This document shows, one piece after another, positions 26,424 through 35,450 of a stretch of 64,000 nucleotides of DNA; position 1 is the first letter of the stretch; every line of letters begins with the position of its first letter. This DNA is from Dehalococcoidia bacterium. GTDB lineage: Bacteria > Chloroflexota > Dehalococcoidia > DSTF01 > JACRBR01. Under the pieces are notes generated by a model. The model saw nothing but the letters and a program-made list of their open reading frames with translations, was not told the DNA's origin and did not search any database. The stretch covers positions 1-64,000 of the forward strand of contig JAKFYB010000006.1 of the NCBI GenBank assembly GCA_021731085.1, given 5' to 3'. The position numbers were made by a program, and so were the translations under genes.

Positions 26424-27599
26424 ATGGCGTTTCTCGCCTGGCCGGCTGCATCTCTACGATTCGACCTCTGGCAAAGTACGGTTGTGATCGAGACCTTCTT
26501 TTACGGCCTGAGCATTGTCTCGGCCGCGTTCCTTCTCACGTGGACCGCTGAGGCGGCAGAACGCGACGTGCCGCGTACATTGGCGCTTGCCGGCCTTGCG
26601 CTGATCGCGGTGCTGCCGGAATACGCCGTCGACATGCTCTTCGCTTGGAAGGCGGGGCAGGATCCATCGTACGCGTCGTACGCCACCGCCAACATGACGG
26701 GCGGGAACCGGCTGCTCGTCGGTTTGGGTTGGACGATGGTCGTGGCGATCTTCGCATTCAGGACGAAGGAGAGCGTCCTGAAGCTGGCGAGTGTGCATCG
26801 CAACGAAGTCGGGATTCTCGGGATCGCGACGATCTACTCCTTCATCATTCCATTTCGTGGCGGAATCACGTTGTTCGATGCGGCATTTCTTATCAGCCTC
26901 TTCGCCGTCTATGTCTATCTAGCGTCGCGTGGAGAGGTGGAGGAGGAGTCGTCGCTCGTCGGGCCGGCAGAGCACATCGCCAACCTGCCCATGGTGCAAC
27001 GACGTATCGTTCTGATTTTGATGTTCGTGTACGCAGGCCTTGCAATCCTGGTTGCAGCCGAATCGTTCGCAGAAGGCCTCATCGAGAGCGGCACGGATCT
27101 AGGGATCGACGAGTATCAACTTGTTCAGTGGGTCGCGCCGCTCGCGTCAGAATTCCCAGAGTTTCTCGTCGCCGGGTTGCTCGCGTGGCGCATGCGCGCT
27201 GATGCGGCGCTCGGAGCGTTGGTGTCGTCCAAGGTGAACCAGTGGACGCTGCTGATCGGTACTCTACCGATTGCGTTCGCGATTTCCAGCCGCAGCCTCA
27301 ATCCACTTCCTACGGATGGTCGTCAGACAGAGGAGGTACTGCTGACGGCAGCGCAGTCCTTGTTGGCGGTCGTGCTGCTCATCAACCTCCGCATGTCTAC
27401 GCTCGAGGGCGGTATCCTGGCGGTTCTCTTCTTCGCGCAGTTTCTCACCCCACACTCGATTGTGTCGCGGGATGCATTCTCCGTCATGTATGTCGCGCTC
27501 GCTGCGATCTTCGGTGTACGTCAACTGATGGAGATGCGGCCGTACTTCCCGGGGCGATACCGTATGGTGGCGGCTCCGCTTGGACGACCGCCTCCGTAG
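26424..27599 (+). CDS. CaCA-family cation/proton (Ca2+ or Mn2+) antiporter
   Basis: About ten transmembrane segments arranged as an inverted repeat. The two alpha repeats typical of the CaCA superfamily are visible: LPEYAVDML...ANMTGGNRLLVGLGW near residues 72-105 and APLASEFPEFLVAG...LVSSKVNQWTLLIG near 235-275, with acidic residues E and N in each. The conserved Glu of both repeats should bind the cation. The Mn riboswitch upstream suggests it exports manganese. The ATG at 26424 is used here. An in-frame CTG at 26388, 6 nt after GGAGG, would add 12 residues (LDALRKWQWPII) and may be the true start. Confidence 0.88.
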   Translation: MAFLAWPAASLRFDLWQSTVVIETFFYGLSIVSAAFLLTWTAEAAERDVPRTLALAGLALIAVLPEYAVDMLFAWKAGQDPSYASYATANMTGGNRLLVGLGWTMVVAIFAFRTKESVLKLASVHRNEVGILGIATIYSFIIPFRGGITLFDAAFLISLFAVYVYLASRGEVEEESSLVGPAEHIANLPMVQRRIVLILMFVYAGLAILVAAESFAEGLIESGTDLGIDEYQLVQWVAPLASEFPEFLVAGLLAWRMRADAALGALVSSKVNQWTLLIGTLPIAFAISSRSLNPLPTDGRQTEEVLLTAAQSLLAVVLLINLRMSTLEGGILAVLFFAQFLTPHSIVSRDAFSVMYVALAAIFGVRQLMEMRPYFPGRYRMVAAPLGRPPP

Positions 27600-27624
27600 G
27601 TCAGGAATCATCGATACTGATTGC

Positions 27625-28056
27625 ATGGACGGGACAGCCGACAAAACACTTGCGGAAGCTCGTCGGCTGCACGCGGCCGGCGACGTTGCCGCTGGGTATG
27701 AGACGGCACAACTGGCGCTCGCGCTGGATCCCAATCACATCGGCGCACTTGAGTTTCTTGCGACGGCGCTGGTGGTTCGAAAGCATCAGTATGCGGAAGG
27801 CCTCGCCCTTATCGACCGCGCGGTCGTGAGCGCGCCTAACGACGCTGGCGTCTGGTATGCCCACGGCTGGTGCTATGAGTTCGCCGCGCACGAATTGCAA
27901 CGGCGACCAAAGCAGGATTCCGTACTCGAACATGTGGTGCTCTACACCACTGCGGCGGAGTCGTTTCGGAAATGTCTCGCGCTGGATCCGGACGGCAAGC
28001 TGCTCGATGACGCGCAGGATCTCCTGGAACATGTGGAGAACGAACTCTCGCGTTGA
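27625..28056 (+). CDS. TPR-repeat protein (143 aa)
   Basis: The ATG at 27625 follows the exchanger stop by 25 bp. The protein consists of TPR-like helix pairs (about residues 5-38, 40-72, 85-125), for example AEARRLHAAGDVAAGYETAQLALALDPNH. It has no signal peptide. It is likely a soluble adaptor. Partner unknown. Confidence 0.8.
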   Translation: MDGTADKTLAEARRLHAAGDVAAGYETAQLALALDPNHIGALEFLATALVVRKHQYAEGLALIDRAVVSAPNDAGVWYAHGWCYEFAAHELQRRPKQDSVLEHVVLYTTAAESFRKCLALDPDGKLLDDAQDLLEHVENELSR

Positions 28057-28140
28057 GACTAGCTAGCTCAGGGGATCCCTGACCACTACCCTACTACGTG
28101 AAATGGTCGGGGGAGGCCGACCTCTGGGAGGTTCGACGTA

Positions 28141-29505
28141 TTGAGCATTGAGTCGCGTTATGTCGATTTACATCCAACATCTCGACGGCTGGCTGAGCGC
28201 GCGCGCAGCACGTTCCCGGACGGTGTGACGCACGACCTTCGCCACAACGCGCCCTTTCCGCTCTACGTTGATCGCGCCGTAGGAAGTCGGAAGACAGACG
28301 TCGACGGCAACGCCCTAATTGACTACGTCATGGGCCACGGCGCGCTGCTGCTCGGACACAACCACCCATCGATCGTGAGCGCGGTCGCAGAGCAACTACC
28401 GCGCGGGACGCACCTCGGCGCCTCGCACGAGTTGGAGATTGCGTGGGGTGAGTTGGTGCGGCAATTGGTCCCGTCCGCCGAGCGCGTCCGCTTTACGTCG
28501 TCGGGCACGGAAGCGACGATGATGGCCGTGCGGCTTGCGCGCAATTACACCGAACGCGAGCGCATCATTCGGTTGCGGGAGCATTTCCACGGGTGGAACG
28601 ACAGCGTTAGTGGCCAACCTGGTAGCGAAGGCACCGTGCCGGTGTCGCCGGGATTGCCCGAAGGCGTGCTTGACGCATCGGTTGTGATTCCACAAAACGA
28701 TGTGGATGCGTTGGAGCGCACGGTCGAGGAATACGGCGACTCTCTGGCTGCGATGATCCTGGAGCCGACGGGCGCGCACTGGGGCGAGGAGCCGATAAGC
28801 ATCGACTACGTGAAAGCGGCGCGAGAGATCACGGCGCGACGCGGGATCGTATTGATTTTCGATGAGGTGATTGCGGGCTTTCGCGTGTCACCGGGCGGTG
28901 CGCAGCAGGCGTACGGCATCATGCCCGATATGTCTACGCTCGCGAAGATCGTCGCGGGTGGACTTCCTGGTGGCTGTGTGGCCGGTCGTGCGGACATTCT
29001 CGACCAGATCTCGATCGGCATGGCCGTTTCACGCAATGTTGCCGGCGCGGATCGCATTTCGCACCCGGGCACGTTCAACGCGAACCCTCTCTCCGCGGCG
29101 GCCGGTGCTGCGTGTCTCCGGGAGATCGCGGATGGCCGACCACAAACGACAGCGGCTGCAACTGCGGAAACGCTTGCGAGGGGTCTCAACCAGATCCTGC
29201 GAAGCGAGTCGATCGAGGGATGCGTGTATGGCTACTCTTCGATGCTGCACATCGCGTTGGGCACGAACGACGTACCTGCGGATGGCTACTCTTGGCATGG
29301 CGAACGTCCATCCCGTCCAATTGTGCAGACGGAGGGTGACCTCGCGCACAAGTTTCACCTCGCGATGCTCAATGAGGGCGTTCACCTGATGGGCAGCGGC
29401 ATGATGGTCTCGTCGGTGCATGACGAGGCGGACGTTGCCCACACGCTTGACGGGTTTCGGAATGCGTTGACCAGCCTTGCTGCTGAAGGAGCCTTCAGGG
29501 GCTGA
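28141..29505 (+). CDS. Class III aminotransferase, glutamate-1-semialdehyde aminomutase-like
   Basis: The TTG start follows GGGAGG. The 454-aa protein has the fold-type I PLP pattern: SSGTEATMMAVRLAR (phosphate loop), LIFDEVIAGFR (Asp that binds the pyridine N) and STLAKIVAGGLPGG with the Schiff-base Lys. The HemL-like signature is clear, but it is somewhat longer than HemL and no tetrapyrrole genes are near. It could be another aminomutase or aminotransferase. Confidence 0.85.
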   Translation: MSIESRYVDLHPTSRRLAERARSTFPDGVTHDLRHNAPFPLYVDRAVGSRKTDVDGNALIDYVMGHGALLLGHNHPSIVSAVAEQLPRGTHLGASHELEIAWGELVRQLVPSAERVRFTSSGTEATMMAVRLARNYTERERIIRLREHFHGWNDSVSGQPGSEGTVPVSPGLPEGVLDASVVIPQNDVDALERTVEEYGDSLAAMILEPTGAHWGEEPISIDYVKAAREITARRGIVLIFDEVIAGFRVSPGGAQQAYGIMPDMSTLAKIVAGGLPGGCVAGRADILDQISIGMAVSRNVAGADRISHPGTFNANPLSAAAGAACLREIADGRPQTTAAATAETLARGLNQILRSESIEGCVYGYSSMLHIALGTNDVPADGYSWHGERPSRPIVQTEGDLAHKFHLAMLNEGVHLMGSGMMVSSVHDEADVAHTLDGFRNALTSLAAEGAFRG

Positions 29506-29520
29506 CTCTGTGCGGCGTCT

Positions 29521-29763
29521 CTAGGCTGAAGGGAACGTCACCAGGGACGTCGTGCTCTCGATGCCGGGGATGATGCGAATCTGATCGCTCAAGATTGGCG
29601 GCACATCACTCAGCGAGCCGACCTCGATTTCGATGACAATGTCGTAAGGCCCCATTACCTCGTGCACCTCTACGACCCCGTCGATGCCTCTTGCCGCGTT
29701 GAATACGTTCTTGGTTTCGCCAGGCGTTGTCACCACTAAGACATATGCCTTAATCGAGCTCAT
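29521..29763 (-). CDS. Stand-alone Lrp/AsnC ligand-binding (RAM) domain protein
   Basis: The 80-aa protein is a single alpha/beta RAM domain (KAYVLVVTTPGE...VVEVHEVMGPYDIVIEIE...IPGIESTTSLVTF). It lacks the helix-turn-helix of full Lrp. Such proteins bind amino acids or help assemble oligomers. It converges with the aminotransferase gene and diverges from the KorAB operon. Confidence 0.88.
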   Translation of the reverse strand: MSSIKAYVLVVTTPGETKNVFNAARGIDGVVEVHEVMGPYDIVIEIEVGSLSDVPPILSDQIRIIPGIESTTSLVTFPSA

Positions 29764-29935
29764 GAGACTCTCCTCGCTTCCGATTGGTGACCAGGCCTAG
29801 ATTGCCCTAGTCGGCGCCGTCGACGCAGCCGATACTTCCTCGGCTTTGCCAGATACCATGTTCATACAGTTTGACCCCGGTCTGGTCAATCGGCCGCATC
29901 GAAGAATCGAATTAGTGAGGGGTATGCCCTTACGT

Positions 29936-29941
29936 TACAAT
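29936..29941 (+). promoter_or_regulatory. Possible -10 box for the CBS-korAB operon
   Basis: TACAAT at 29936-29941 lies inside an inverted repeat CTTACG-N7-CGTAAG (29929-29947). No good -35 is seen. It could be a promoter covered by a repressor site, with a leader of about 60 nt to the GTG at 30006. Confidence 0.35.
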
Positions 29942-30005
29942 CGTAAGTAGAAACGCCGGACATCGCGCCGGGGAGTCGCACAAGGATGGTGCGACAGAGG
30001 CAACA

Positions 30006-30473
30006 GTGGTCGAAGAGATCTTCCAGACAGACCCAATCAGCGCCCTCGGGCTCCCTCCACCCGTGTCGATCGGTCGTGATGCCACCGTTGGCAGTGCGCT
30101 TCGCGCCCTTCAGCGTGAGGGGCAGGGCTACGTCCTTGTCGTCGATCCGGAGGGCAGGCCCGTCGGCATCATGAGCGAACGCGAAGTGCTGATGCGCGTC
30201 GTGTCGCGGGATGTCAAGTATGACGAGAACGTCGACAAATATCTCGCCCATGGACTCGAGACACTGACATTACGCGAGCCGATTGGCCGCGCGGTGCAGC
30301 TTCTCACCGAAGGTGGCGAGCGCAACATTCCCATCGTTGATGCAGCCGGGCACGCGACCGCGGTTCTTCGCACCCTCGATATCATCCACTTCCTGGCGGA
30401 GGCATTCCCAGCGCAGGTGCTCAACCTGCCGCCTCGCCCTCATCAGTTAATTGCTGAACCGGAGGGTGCGTAA
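30006..30473 (+). CDS. Paired CBS-domain protein
   Basis: The GTG start follows AGAGG. Two CBS motifs are seen (about residues 15-70, with VLVVDPEGRPVGIMSEREVLMR, and about 85-140, with RNIPIVDAAG). CBS pairs bind adenine nucleotides. It is the first of five genes, followed at 1 nt by korA, suggesting it senses energy state for the ferredoxin oxidoreductase. Confidence 0.9.
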   Translation: MVEEIFQTDPISALGLPPPVSIGRDATVGSALRALQREGQGYVLVVDPEGRPVGIMSEREVLMRVVSRDVKYDENVDKYLAHGLETLTLREPIGRAVQLLTEGGERNIPIVDAAGHATAVLRTLDIIHFLAEAFPAQVLNLPPRPHQLIAEPEGA

Positions 30474-30474
30474 C

Positions 30475-32340
30475 GTGGGAAGCGCGACCGCAGCAGAATC
30501 GCAGAGTTCGGGCCAACAGGAAGTCCTGGAGCTGGACCGCGTAACGATTCGTTTTGCTGGCGACTCTGGTGACGGCATGCAGTTGGCCGGAACGCAGTTC
30601 ACGAAGACCTCGGCCGTCCTCGGCAACGACATTAGTACCTTTCCCGACATCCCAGCCGAGATCAGGGCACCGCAGGGCTCACTGCCCGGGGTTAGTGGAT
30701 TTCAGGTCAGCTTCTCGAGTCAGGACATCTACACACCGGGCGACCAACCCGACGTGCTTGTCGCGATGAACCCCGCCGCACTCAAGACGAACATCATGGA
30801 CCTGCCGCGCGGCGGCCTTCTCGTCGTCAACGAAGACGAGTTCAACGACACGAACCTCAAGAAGGCAGCGTACGCCGCGAATCCCCTCGACGACGGCAGC
30901 TTGCAGCCGTACCGCCTGTACCGCGTGCCGATCTCGACGCTCAACAATCGCGCGCTCAAGGACAGCGGGCTCACGGCGGTCCAAATGGATCGCTGCAAGA
31001 ACATGTTCGCGCTCGGCCTCATGTTCTGGATGTACAGCCGTCCGCTTGAAACCACCCTTCACTGGATCGAAGAAAAGTTCGGGAAGAATCGCGACGTCGC
31101 CGAGGCGAACAAGACCGCATTGAAGGCGGGGTATTACTTCGGCGAAACAACCGAGGCTTTTGCGACTCACTATCACGTGCCCAAGGCCAAGCTGAAGCCC
31201 GGACTCTATCGGAACATCACGGGGAACGAAGCAGCGGCGCTGGGGTTCATCACCGCGTCAAAGCTTGCTGGCCGACCGTTGTTCTACGGCAGCTACCCGA
31301 TCACCCCTGCGAGCGACGTACTGCACGAGCTTGCGCGGTTCAAGCGCTTCGGTGTGAAGACATTTCAGGCAGAGGACGAGATTGCGGCCATCGGCGCCGC
31401 GATCGGCGCGTCTTTCGGAGGTTCGCTTGGGCTCACGGGGACAAGCGGTCCTGGTCTGGCACTAAAGAGCGAGGCGATTGGTCTCGCGGTCATGGTCGAG
31501 CTGCCGCTTGTGATCATGAACGTTCAGCGGGCCGGCCCGAGCACCGGCATGCCGACGAAGACGGAGCAAGCTGACCTTCTGCAAGCGATGTTCGGGCGCA
31601 ACGGAGAGTCGCCTGTCGCCATCGTCGCGCCGGCAACTGCGTCCGACTGCTTCAACATGGCAGTGGAGGCCTGGCGCATTGCTATCAAGTACCGGACGCC
31701 CGTCATCTTCCTGTCCGATGGCTACCTCGGGATGGGCTCTGAGCCGTGGCTCGTGCCGGACACAAACGCCCTGCCTAGAATCGATCCGGACTTCGCCACC
31801 GACGCCGAGACATTTCAGCCATACGCGCGCAACCCCGAGACGCTCGCTCGCCCATGGGCGATCCCGGGCACACCGGGGCTCGAGCACCGGATCGGTGGTC
31901 TGGAGAAGGCTGACATCACCGGCAACGTCAGCTATGACCCGGCGAATCACGACAAGATGGTTCGACTGCGCGCCGAAAAAATCGAGCGCGTCGCGCAGGA
32001 TATTCCCGACGTCATCGTTGAAGGGGATCAGTCCGGGGGCCTGTTGGTTCTCGGCTGGGGTAGCACATACGGCGTCATCACAACCGCGGTGCAGCGAGCG
32101 CGCGCCGAGGGCAAGAAGGTTTCGGCCGCCCATTTCCGACATTTGAACCCGCTGCCACCAAACCTCGGTGATGTCCTCGCTCGGTACGACAAGGTGCTGA
32201 TGCCCGAGATCAATCTCGGCCAAATGCGGATGCTGTTGCGCGCGAAGTTCCTCGTCGACATTCAGGGACTGAATAAAGTGAACGGGCGACCGTTCACCAT
32301 CGCCGAAGTCGAAAACAAGATCTCAGAAATGGTCGGCTAG
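30475..32340 (+). CDS. korA: 2-oxoacid:ferredoxin oxidoreductase, fused gamma-alpha subunit
   Basis: The GTG at 30475 is used because GGAGGG lies 8 nt upstream and the CBS stop is at 30473. The 621-aa protein has a gamma domain (about 15-195, starting IRFAGDSGDGMQLAG) followed by the alpha pyrimidine-binding domain (about 210-445, with GSYPITPASD and QAEDEIAAIGAAIGASFGG) and a C-terminal domain. With KorB it oxidises a 2-oxoacid, most likely 2-oxoglutarate, with CoA and reduces ferredoxin. Substrate preference is not provable from sequence. Confidence 0.93.
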   Translation: MGSATAAESQSSGQQEVLELDRVTIRFAGDSGDGMQLAGTQFTKTSAVLGNDISTFPDIPAEIRAPQGSLPGVSGFQVSFSSQDIYTPGDQPDVLVAMNPAALKTNIMDLPRGGLLVVNEDEFNDTNLKKAAYAANPLDDGSLQPYRLYRVPISTLNNRALKDSGLTAVQMDRCKNMFALGLMFWMYSRPLETTLHWIEEKFGKNRDVAEANKTALKAGYYFGETTEAFATHYHVPKAKLKPGLYRNITGNEAAALGFITASKLAGRPLFYGSYPITPASDVLHELARFKRFGVKTFQAEDEIAAIGAAIGASFGGSLGLTGTSGPGLALKSEAIGLAVMVELPLVIMNVQRAGPSTGMPTKTEQADLLQAMFGRNGESPVAIVAPATASDCFNMAVEAWRIAIKYRTPVIFLSDGYLGMGSEPWLVPDTNALPRIDPDFATDAETFQPYARNPETLARPWAIPGTPGLEHRIGGLEKADITGNVSYDPANHDKMVRLRAEKIERVAQDIPDVIVEGDQSGGLLVLGWGSTYGVITTAVQRARAEGKKVSAAHFRHLNPLPPNLGDVLARYDKVLMPEINLGQMRMLLRAKFLVDIQGLNKVNGRPFTIAEVENKISEMVG

Positions 32341-32360
32341 GCGGCGCGCGGCGCCCCGGA

Positions 32361-33416
32361 ATGGGAACACACATGGTTACGGCACAGCGAAACGCGAGCG
32401 AGATTCCGGTCCTGACGAGGAAAGACTTCGTCACCGACCAGGAAGTGCGCTGGTGCCCGGGATGCGGTGATTACTCGATCCTGGCGCAAACGCAGAAGGT
32501 CATGCCAGACCTCGGTGTCGCCAAGGAGAACATCGTCTTCATTTCGGGTATTGGCTGCAGTAGTCGCCTGCCCTACTACATGAACACGTTCGGATTCCAC
32601 AGCATTCATGGCAGAGCGCCAACGATTGCGTCCGGGCTGAAGGCGTCGCGACCGGAACTGAGCGTCTGGGTCGTCACTGGTGATGGCGACGCGCTGAGCA
32701 TTGGCGGCAATCACATTTTGCATGTCCTGCGTCGCAACATGGATATCCAGATTATCCTCCACAACAACGAAATCTATGGTCTGACGAAGGGCCAGTACTC
32801 GCCGACGTCAGAGCTTGGCAAGCGCACAAAGTCCTCGCCATATGGCACCATCGACGCTCCCCTTCACCCGCTCAGCGTCGCGATCGGCGCGGAGGCGACC
32901 TTTGTGGCACGCGCGCTCGATACGGACGCGCAGCTCATGGTGCAGTGCCTCGAACGAGCGCACAAGCACCGCGGGACATCGTTCGTGGAGGTCTATCAGA
33001 ACTGCAACATCTTCAACGACGGCGCCTTCAAGGACTTCGCCGCAAAGGAAGTGCGCTCTGACCGCACCATTGTCCTGGAGCACGGCAAGCCGATGATCTT
33101 TGGCAAAGAGCGGGAGAAGGGCCTTCGCTTCAACGGTATGCGCATTGAGGTCGTTGAAATCGGAGTCGACGGCGTGACCGAAAGCGACCTTCTCGTTCAT
33201 GACGAGGAACGCGACGACCCGACCGTGGCATTCCTGCTATCGCGCATGGAGTGGCCCGAGTACCCGGTGCCGATGGGTGTGTTTCGCGCGGTCAAGCGTC
33301 CGACCTACGACGGATTGATGGCGAAGCAACTCGAGGAAGTCATCGCCGCCGAAGGTGAAGGCGAGCTGAGCGAGATTTTCCTCGAGGGCGACACCTGGAC
33401 CGTCGAGGCTGAGTAG
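32361..33416 (+). CDS. korB: 2-oxoacid:ferredoxin oxidoreductase, beta (TPP-binding) subunit
   Basis: The 351-aa subunit has WCPGCGDYSIL near residue 31, a CxxC typical of the beta subunit's Fe-S/TPP region, and the TPP motif GDGDALSIGGNH...N (about 110-145, with NNEIYGLTKGQYSPTS). It lies 20 bp after korA. ATG 32373 is an alternative start with similar support. It forms the catalytic pair with KorA. Confidence 0.93.
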   Translation: MGTHMVTAQRNASEIPVLTRKDFVTDQEVRWCPGCGDYSILAQTQKVMPDLGVAKENIVFISGIGCSSRLPYYMNTFGFHSIHGRAPTIASGLKASRPELSVWVVTGDGDALSIGGNHILHVLRRNMDIQIILHNNEIYGLTKGQYSPTSELGKRTKSSPYGTIDAPLHPLSVAIGAEATFVARALDTDAQLMVQCLERAHKHRGTSFVEVYQNCNIFNDGAFKDFAAKEVRSDRTIVLEHGKPMIFGKEREKGLRFNGMRIEVVEIGVDGVTESDLLVHDEERDDPTVAFLLSRMEWPEYPVPMGVFRAVKRPTYDGLMAKQLEEVIAAEGEGELSEIFLEGDTWTVEAE

Positions 33417-33458
33417 TCGCGTCTTCCATCCTCATCGCTGCTGCAAGGAGCATCCACC

Positions 33459-33971
33459 GTGATCTGTCCTGAATGCAAGACCGACAATATCGACGGCGTC
33501 GACACCTGCGCGAACTGCGGCCAGGACTTGCAGTCGCTCGACCAGCCGGGTTCTTCGAAAGCGGATCACAGCAGGCCCGCATTCATGTCCGAACGTCTCG
33601 CAGCGCTGCCTGCACAGTCTCCGGTGCGTGTCCAGACGCTCGATCCGGTGGGCCTCGCGGTGAGGCTGATGCAGAACTCGGACACGGATTGCGTGCTCGT
33701 GATGAGCGCGAACCAGCTTGCAGGCATCATCACACCGTGGGACATCTTGCATAAGGTCGCGGGCCCAACCGAAGACCTCAATGCCGTGACCTGCGGTCAA
33801 GTGATGACGGCTGACCCTGTGTTCCTACGCGACGATGACGATGTCGCCGTCGCGTTGAACAAGATGTCAGTCGGTGGCTTCCGTCACATCCCGCTGCTTC
33901 AAGGTGGAACGCCCACGGCAGTCGTGAGCATTCGCGATGTCTTCAAGCACATTGCACCGCATCTCGTATGA
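33459..33971 (+). CDS. Zinc-ribbon plus CBS-domain protein
   Basis: The GTG start follows AAGGAG. Residues 3-20 form a zinc ribbon (CPEC...CANC), followed by two CBS motifs (about 45-100 and 110-165). It ends with a 4-nt overlap to the next gene. It probably senses nucleotides like the CBS protein at the front of the operon. Two different CBS proteins flanking korAB is notable. Confidence 0.88.
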   Translation: MICPECKTDNIDGVDTCANCGQDLQSLDQPGSSKADHSRPAFMSERLAALPAQSPVRVQTLDPVGLAVRLMQNSDTDCVLVMSANQLAGIITPWDILHKVAGPTEDLNAVTCGQVMTADPVFLRDDDDVAVALNKMSVGGFRHIPLLQGGTPTAVVSIRDVFKHIAPHLV

Positions 33972-34381
33972 AGGATCTCACGTCAGCCGTCCGAGCGTAC
34001 ATCGATGCGGCACGCGTGTGCCGCATTGCAACCGTGCGTCCTGACGGCGAGCCGCATGTGATTCCGGTCTGTCCCGTGTTCGACGGCGACGCCACGATCT
34101 ACGTCGACATTGGCCCGAAATCGGCGACCGGTCACGCTATCGCCAACGAGGCGCGCGTGGCTGTGCTCATCGACGACTACGACGAGAACTGGACACTGCT
34201 GCGTAAGGTGCTGCTGAAGTGTCGTGCTGACGAGGTTACGGGCACCGAACGCGATACCGTTTGGGAACGGATTCGCACGAAGTACCCGCAGTACGCCAGT
34301 GTCGACTGGCAGCCGCGACAGACTATGGCGTTGCGCATCTACGACTGCATCCAAGAAGGCATCGCGGCGCCGGCCCACTAG
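33968..34381 (+). CDS. PNPOx/F420-type flavin-fold protein
   Basis: The 137-aa protein has the split-barrel pattern of the pyridoxamine 5'-phosphate oxidase superfamily (CRIATVRPDGEPHVIPVCPV, then TIYVDIGPKSATGHAIANEARVAVLIDDY). This family in Chloroflexota often binds F420 or FMN. Start overlaps the CBS gene by 4 nt. Precise substrate unknown. Confidence 0.85.
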   Translation: MKDLTSAVRAYIDAARVCRIATVRPDGEPHVIPVCPVFDGDATIYVDIGPKSATGHAIANEARVAVLIDDYDENWTLLRKVLLKCRADEVTGTERDTVWERIRTKYPQYASVDWQPRQTMALRIYDCIQEGIAAPAH

Positions 34382-34411
34382 CTCGCGCCATGCCAGGCGA
34401 AGCCGTCACGA

Positions 34412-35449
34412 CTACCAGACGATTCTTGCAGCCATCTCAAGGAACTGCGGCGGCCCGCCGATTAGAAGCGATGTGGCGACGGTGTCTGACCAAAGCTGCA
34501 GCTCATCCTTGATCTTCGCGACGGGCCCAATCAGCGCGACTTCCTCGACGAGTTTGGTCGGCACAGCGGCAATTGCGCCACGCTTATCGCCCGCGAGGTA
34601 TGCATCCTGTATGCGGATGCATGTCTCCTCGTAACCCATGCGGGCGAACACCTCGAAGTGGAAGTTTGCCTCACGCGCCCCCATTCCGCCGATGTACAAC
34701 GCCAGCATCGGGCGCATCATGTCGGCCGCAGCCTCGACGTCGTCATTTGGGATGATCGAAAGAGCGAGGGGCACTTCAAAGTCATCGGCGGTGCGCCGTG
34801 CGCCTGGTCTCGCAAAGCCCTCTGCGAGGGCGTCACGGTAGTACGAATTCATCCGTGGGGAGAAGAACACAGGAAGCCAGCCATCGGCGATCTCGGCCGT
34901 CATTGCGACGTTCTTGGGGCCCTCTGCGCCGAGGCATACGGGGATGTCTGTGCGCAGCGGATGGATCGTGGACTTCAGTGGCTTACCGAGCTTCATCCCG
35001 CCGGCGTGGGGAAGTTCATAGTGCCGTCCGCTGAACTCCACCGGGGCCTCACGGGCGAAGATGCGCCGCAGAATCTCAACGTACTCGCGCGTCCGCTCGA
35101 GGGGGCGCGGATACGGTTGGCCGTACCAGCCCTCTACCACCTGTGGCCCCGACGCACCGAGTCCGAGGATGAAGCGCCCGTTGGAGAGATGGTCCAGGGT
35201 CATTGCCGCCATCGCCGTTGCCGCAGGTGTGCGCGCGGATAGTTGCATGATGGCGGTGCCGAGCTTGATGCGCGACGTCTTTGCGCCCCACCATGCGAGC
35301 GGCGTCAGGCAGTCCGAGCCGTACGCCTCGGCTGTCCAGAACGAGTCGTAGCCGAGGTCTTCGGCCGCAACAATCGCCTCGTCCATCCCGGGCGGCGGAC
35401 CCGAGGACCAATAGCCAGCGGCGTAACCAAGCTTCAGCTTCTTCGGCAC
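34412..35449 (-). CDS. LLM-class (luciferase-like) F420/flavin-dependent oxidoreductase, copy 1
   Basis: The 345-aa protein has the TIM-barrel luciferase-like pattern: KLGYAAGYWSSGPP, EDLGYDSFWTAEAYGSDCLTPLAWWGA, RIKLGTAIMQL and GRFILGLGASGPQV. It is highly similar in motif order to the gene 1 bp upstream and probably arose by tandem duplication. Substrate not evident. Confidence 0.9.
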   Translation of the reverse strand: MPKKLKLGYAAGYWSSGPPPGMDEAIVAAEDLGYDSFWTAEAYGSDCLTPLAWWGAKTSRIKLGTAIMQLSARTPAATAMAAMTLDHLSNGRFILGLGASGPQVVEGWYGQPYPRPLERTREYVEILRRIFAREAPVEFSGRHYELPHAGGMKLGKPLKSTIHPLRTDIPVCLGAEGPKNVAMTAEIADGWLPVFFSPRMNSYYRDALAEGFARPGARRTADDFEVPLALSIIPNDDVEAAADMMRPMLALYIGGMGAREANFHFEVFARMGYEETCIRIQDAYLAGDKRGAIAAVPTKLVEEVALIGPVAKIKDELQLWSDTVATSLLIGGPPQFLEMAARIVW

Positions 35450-35450
35450 G

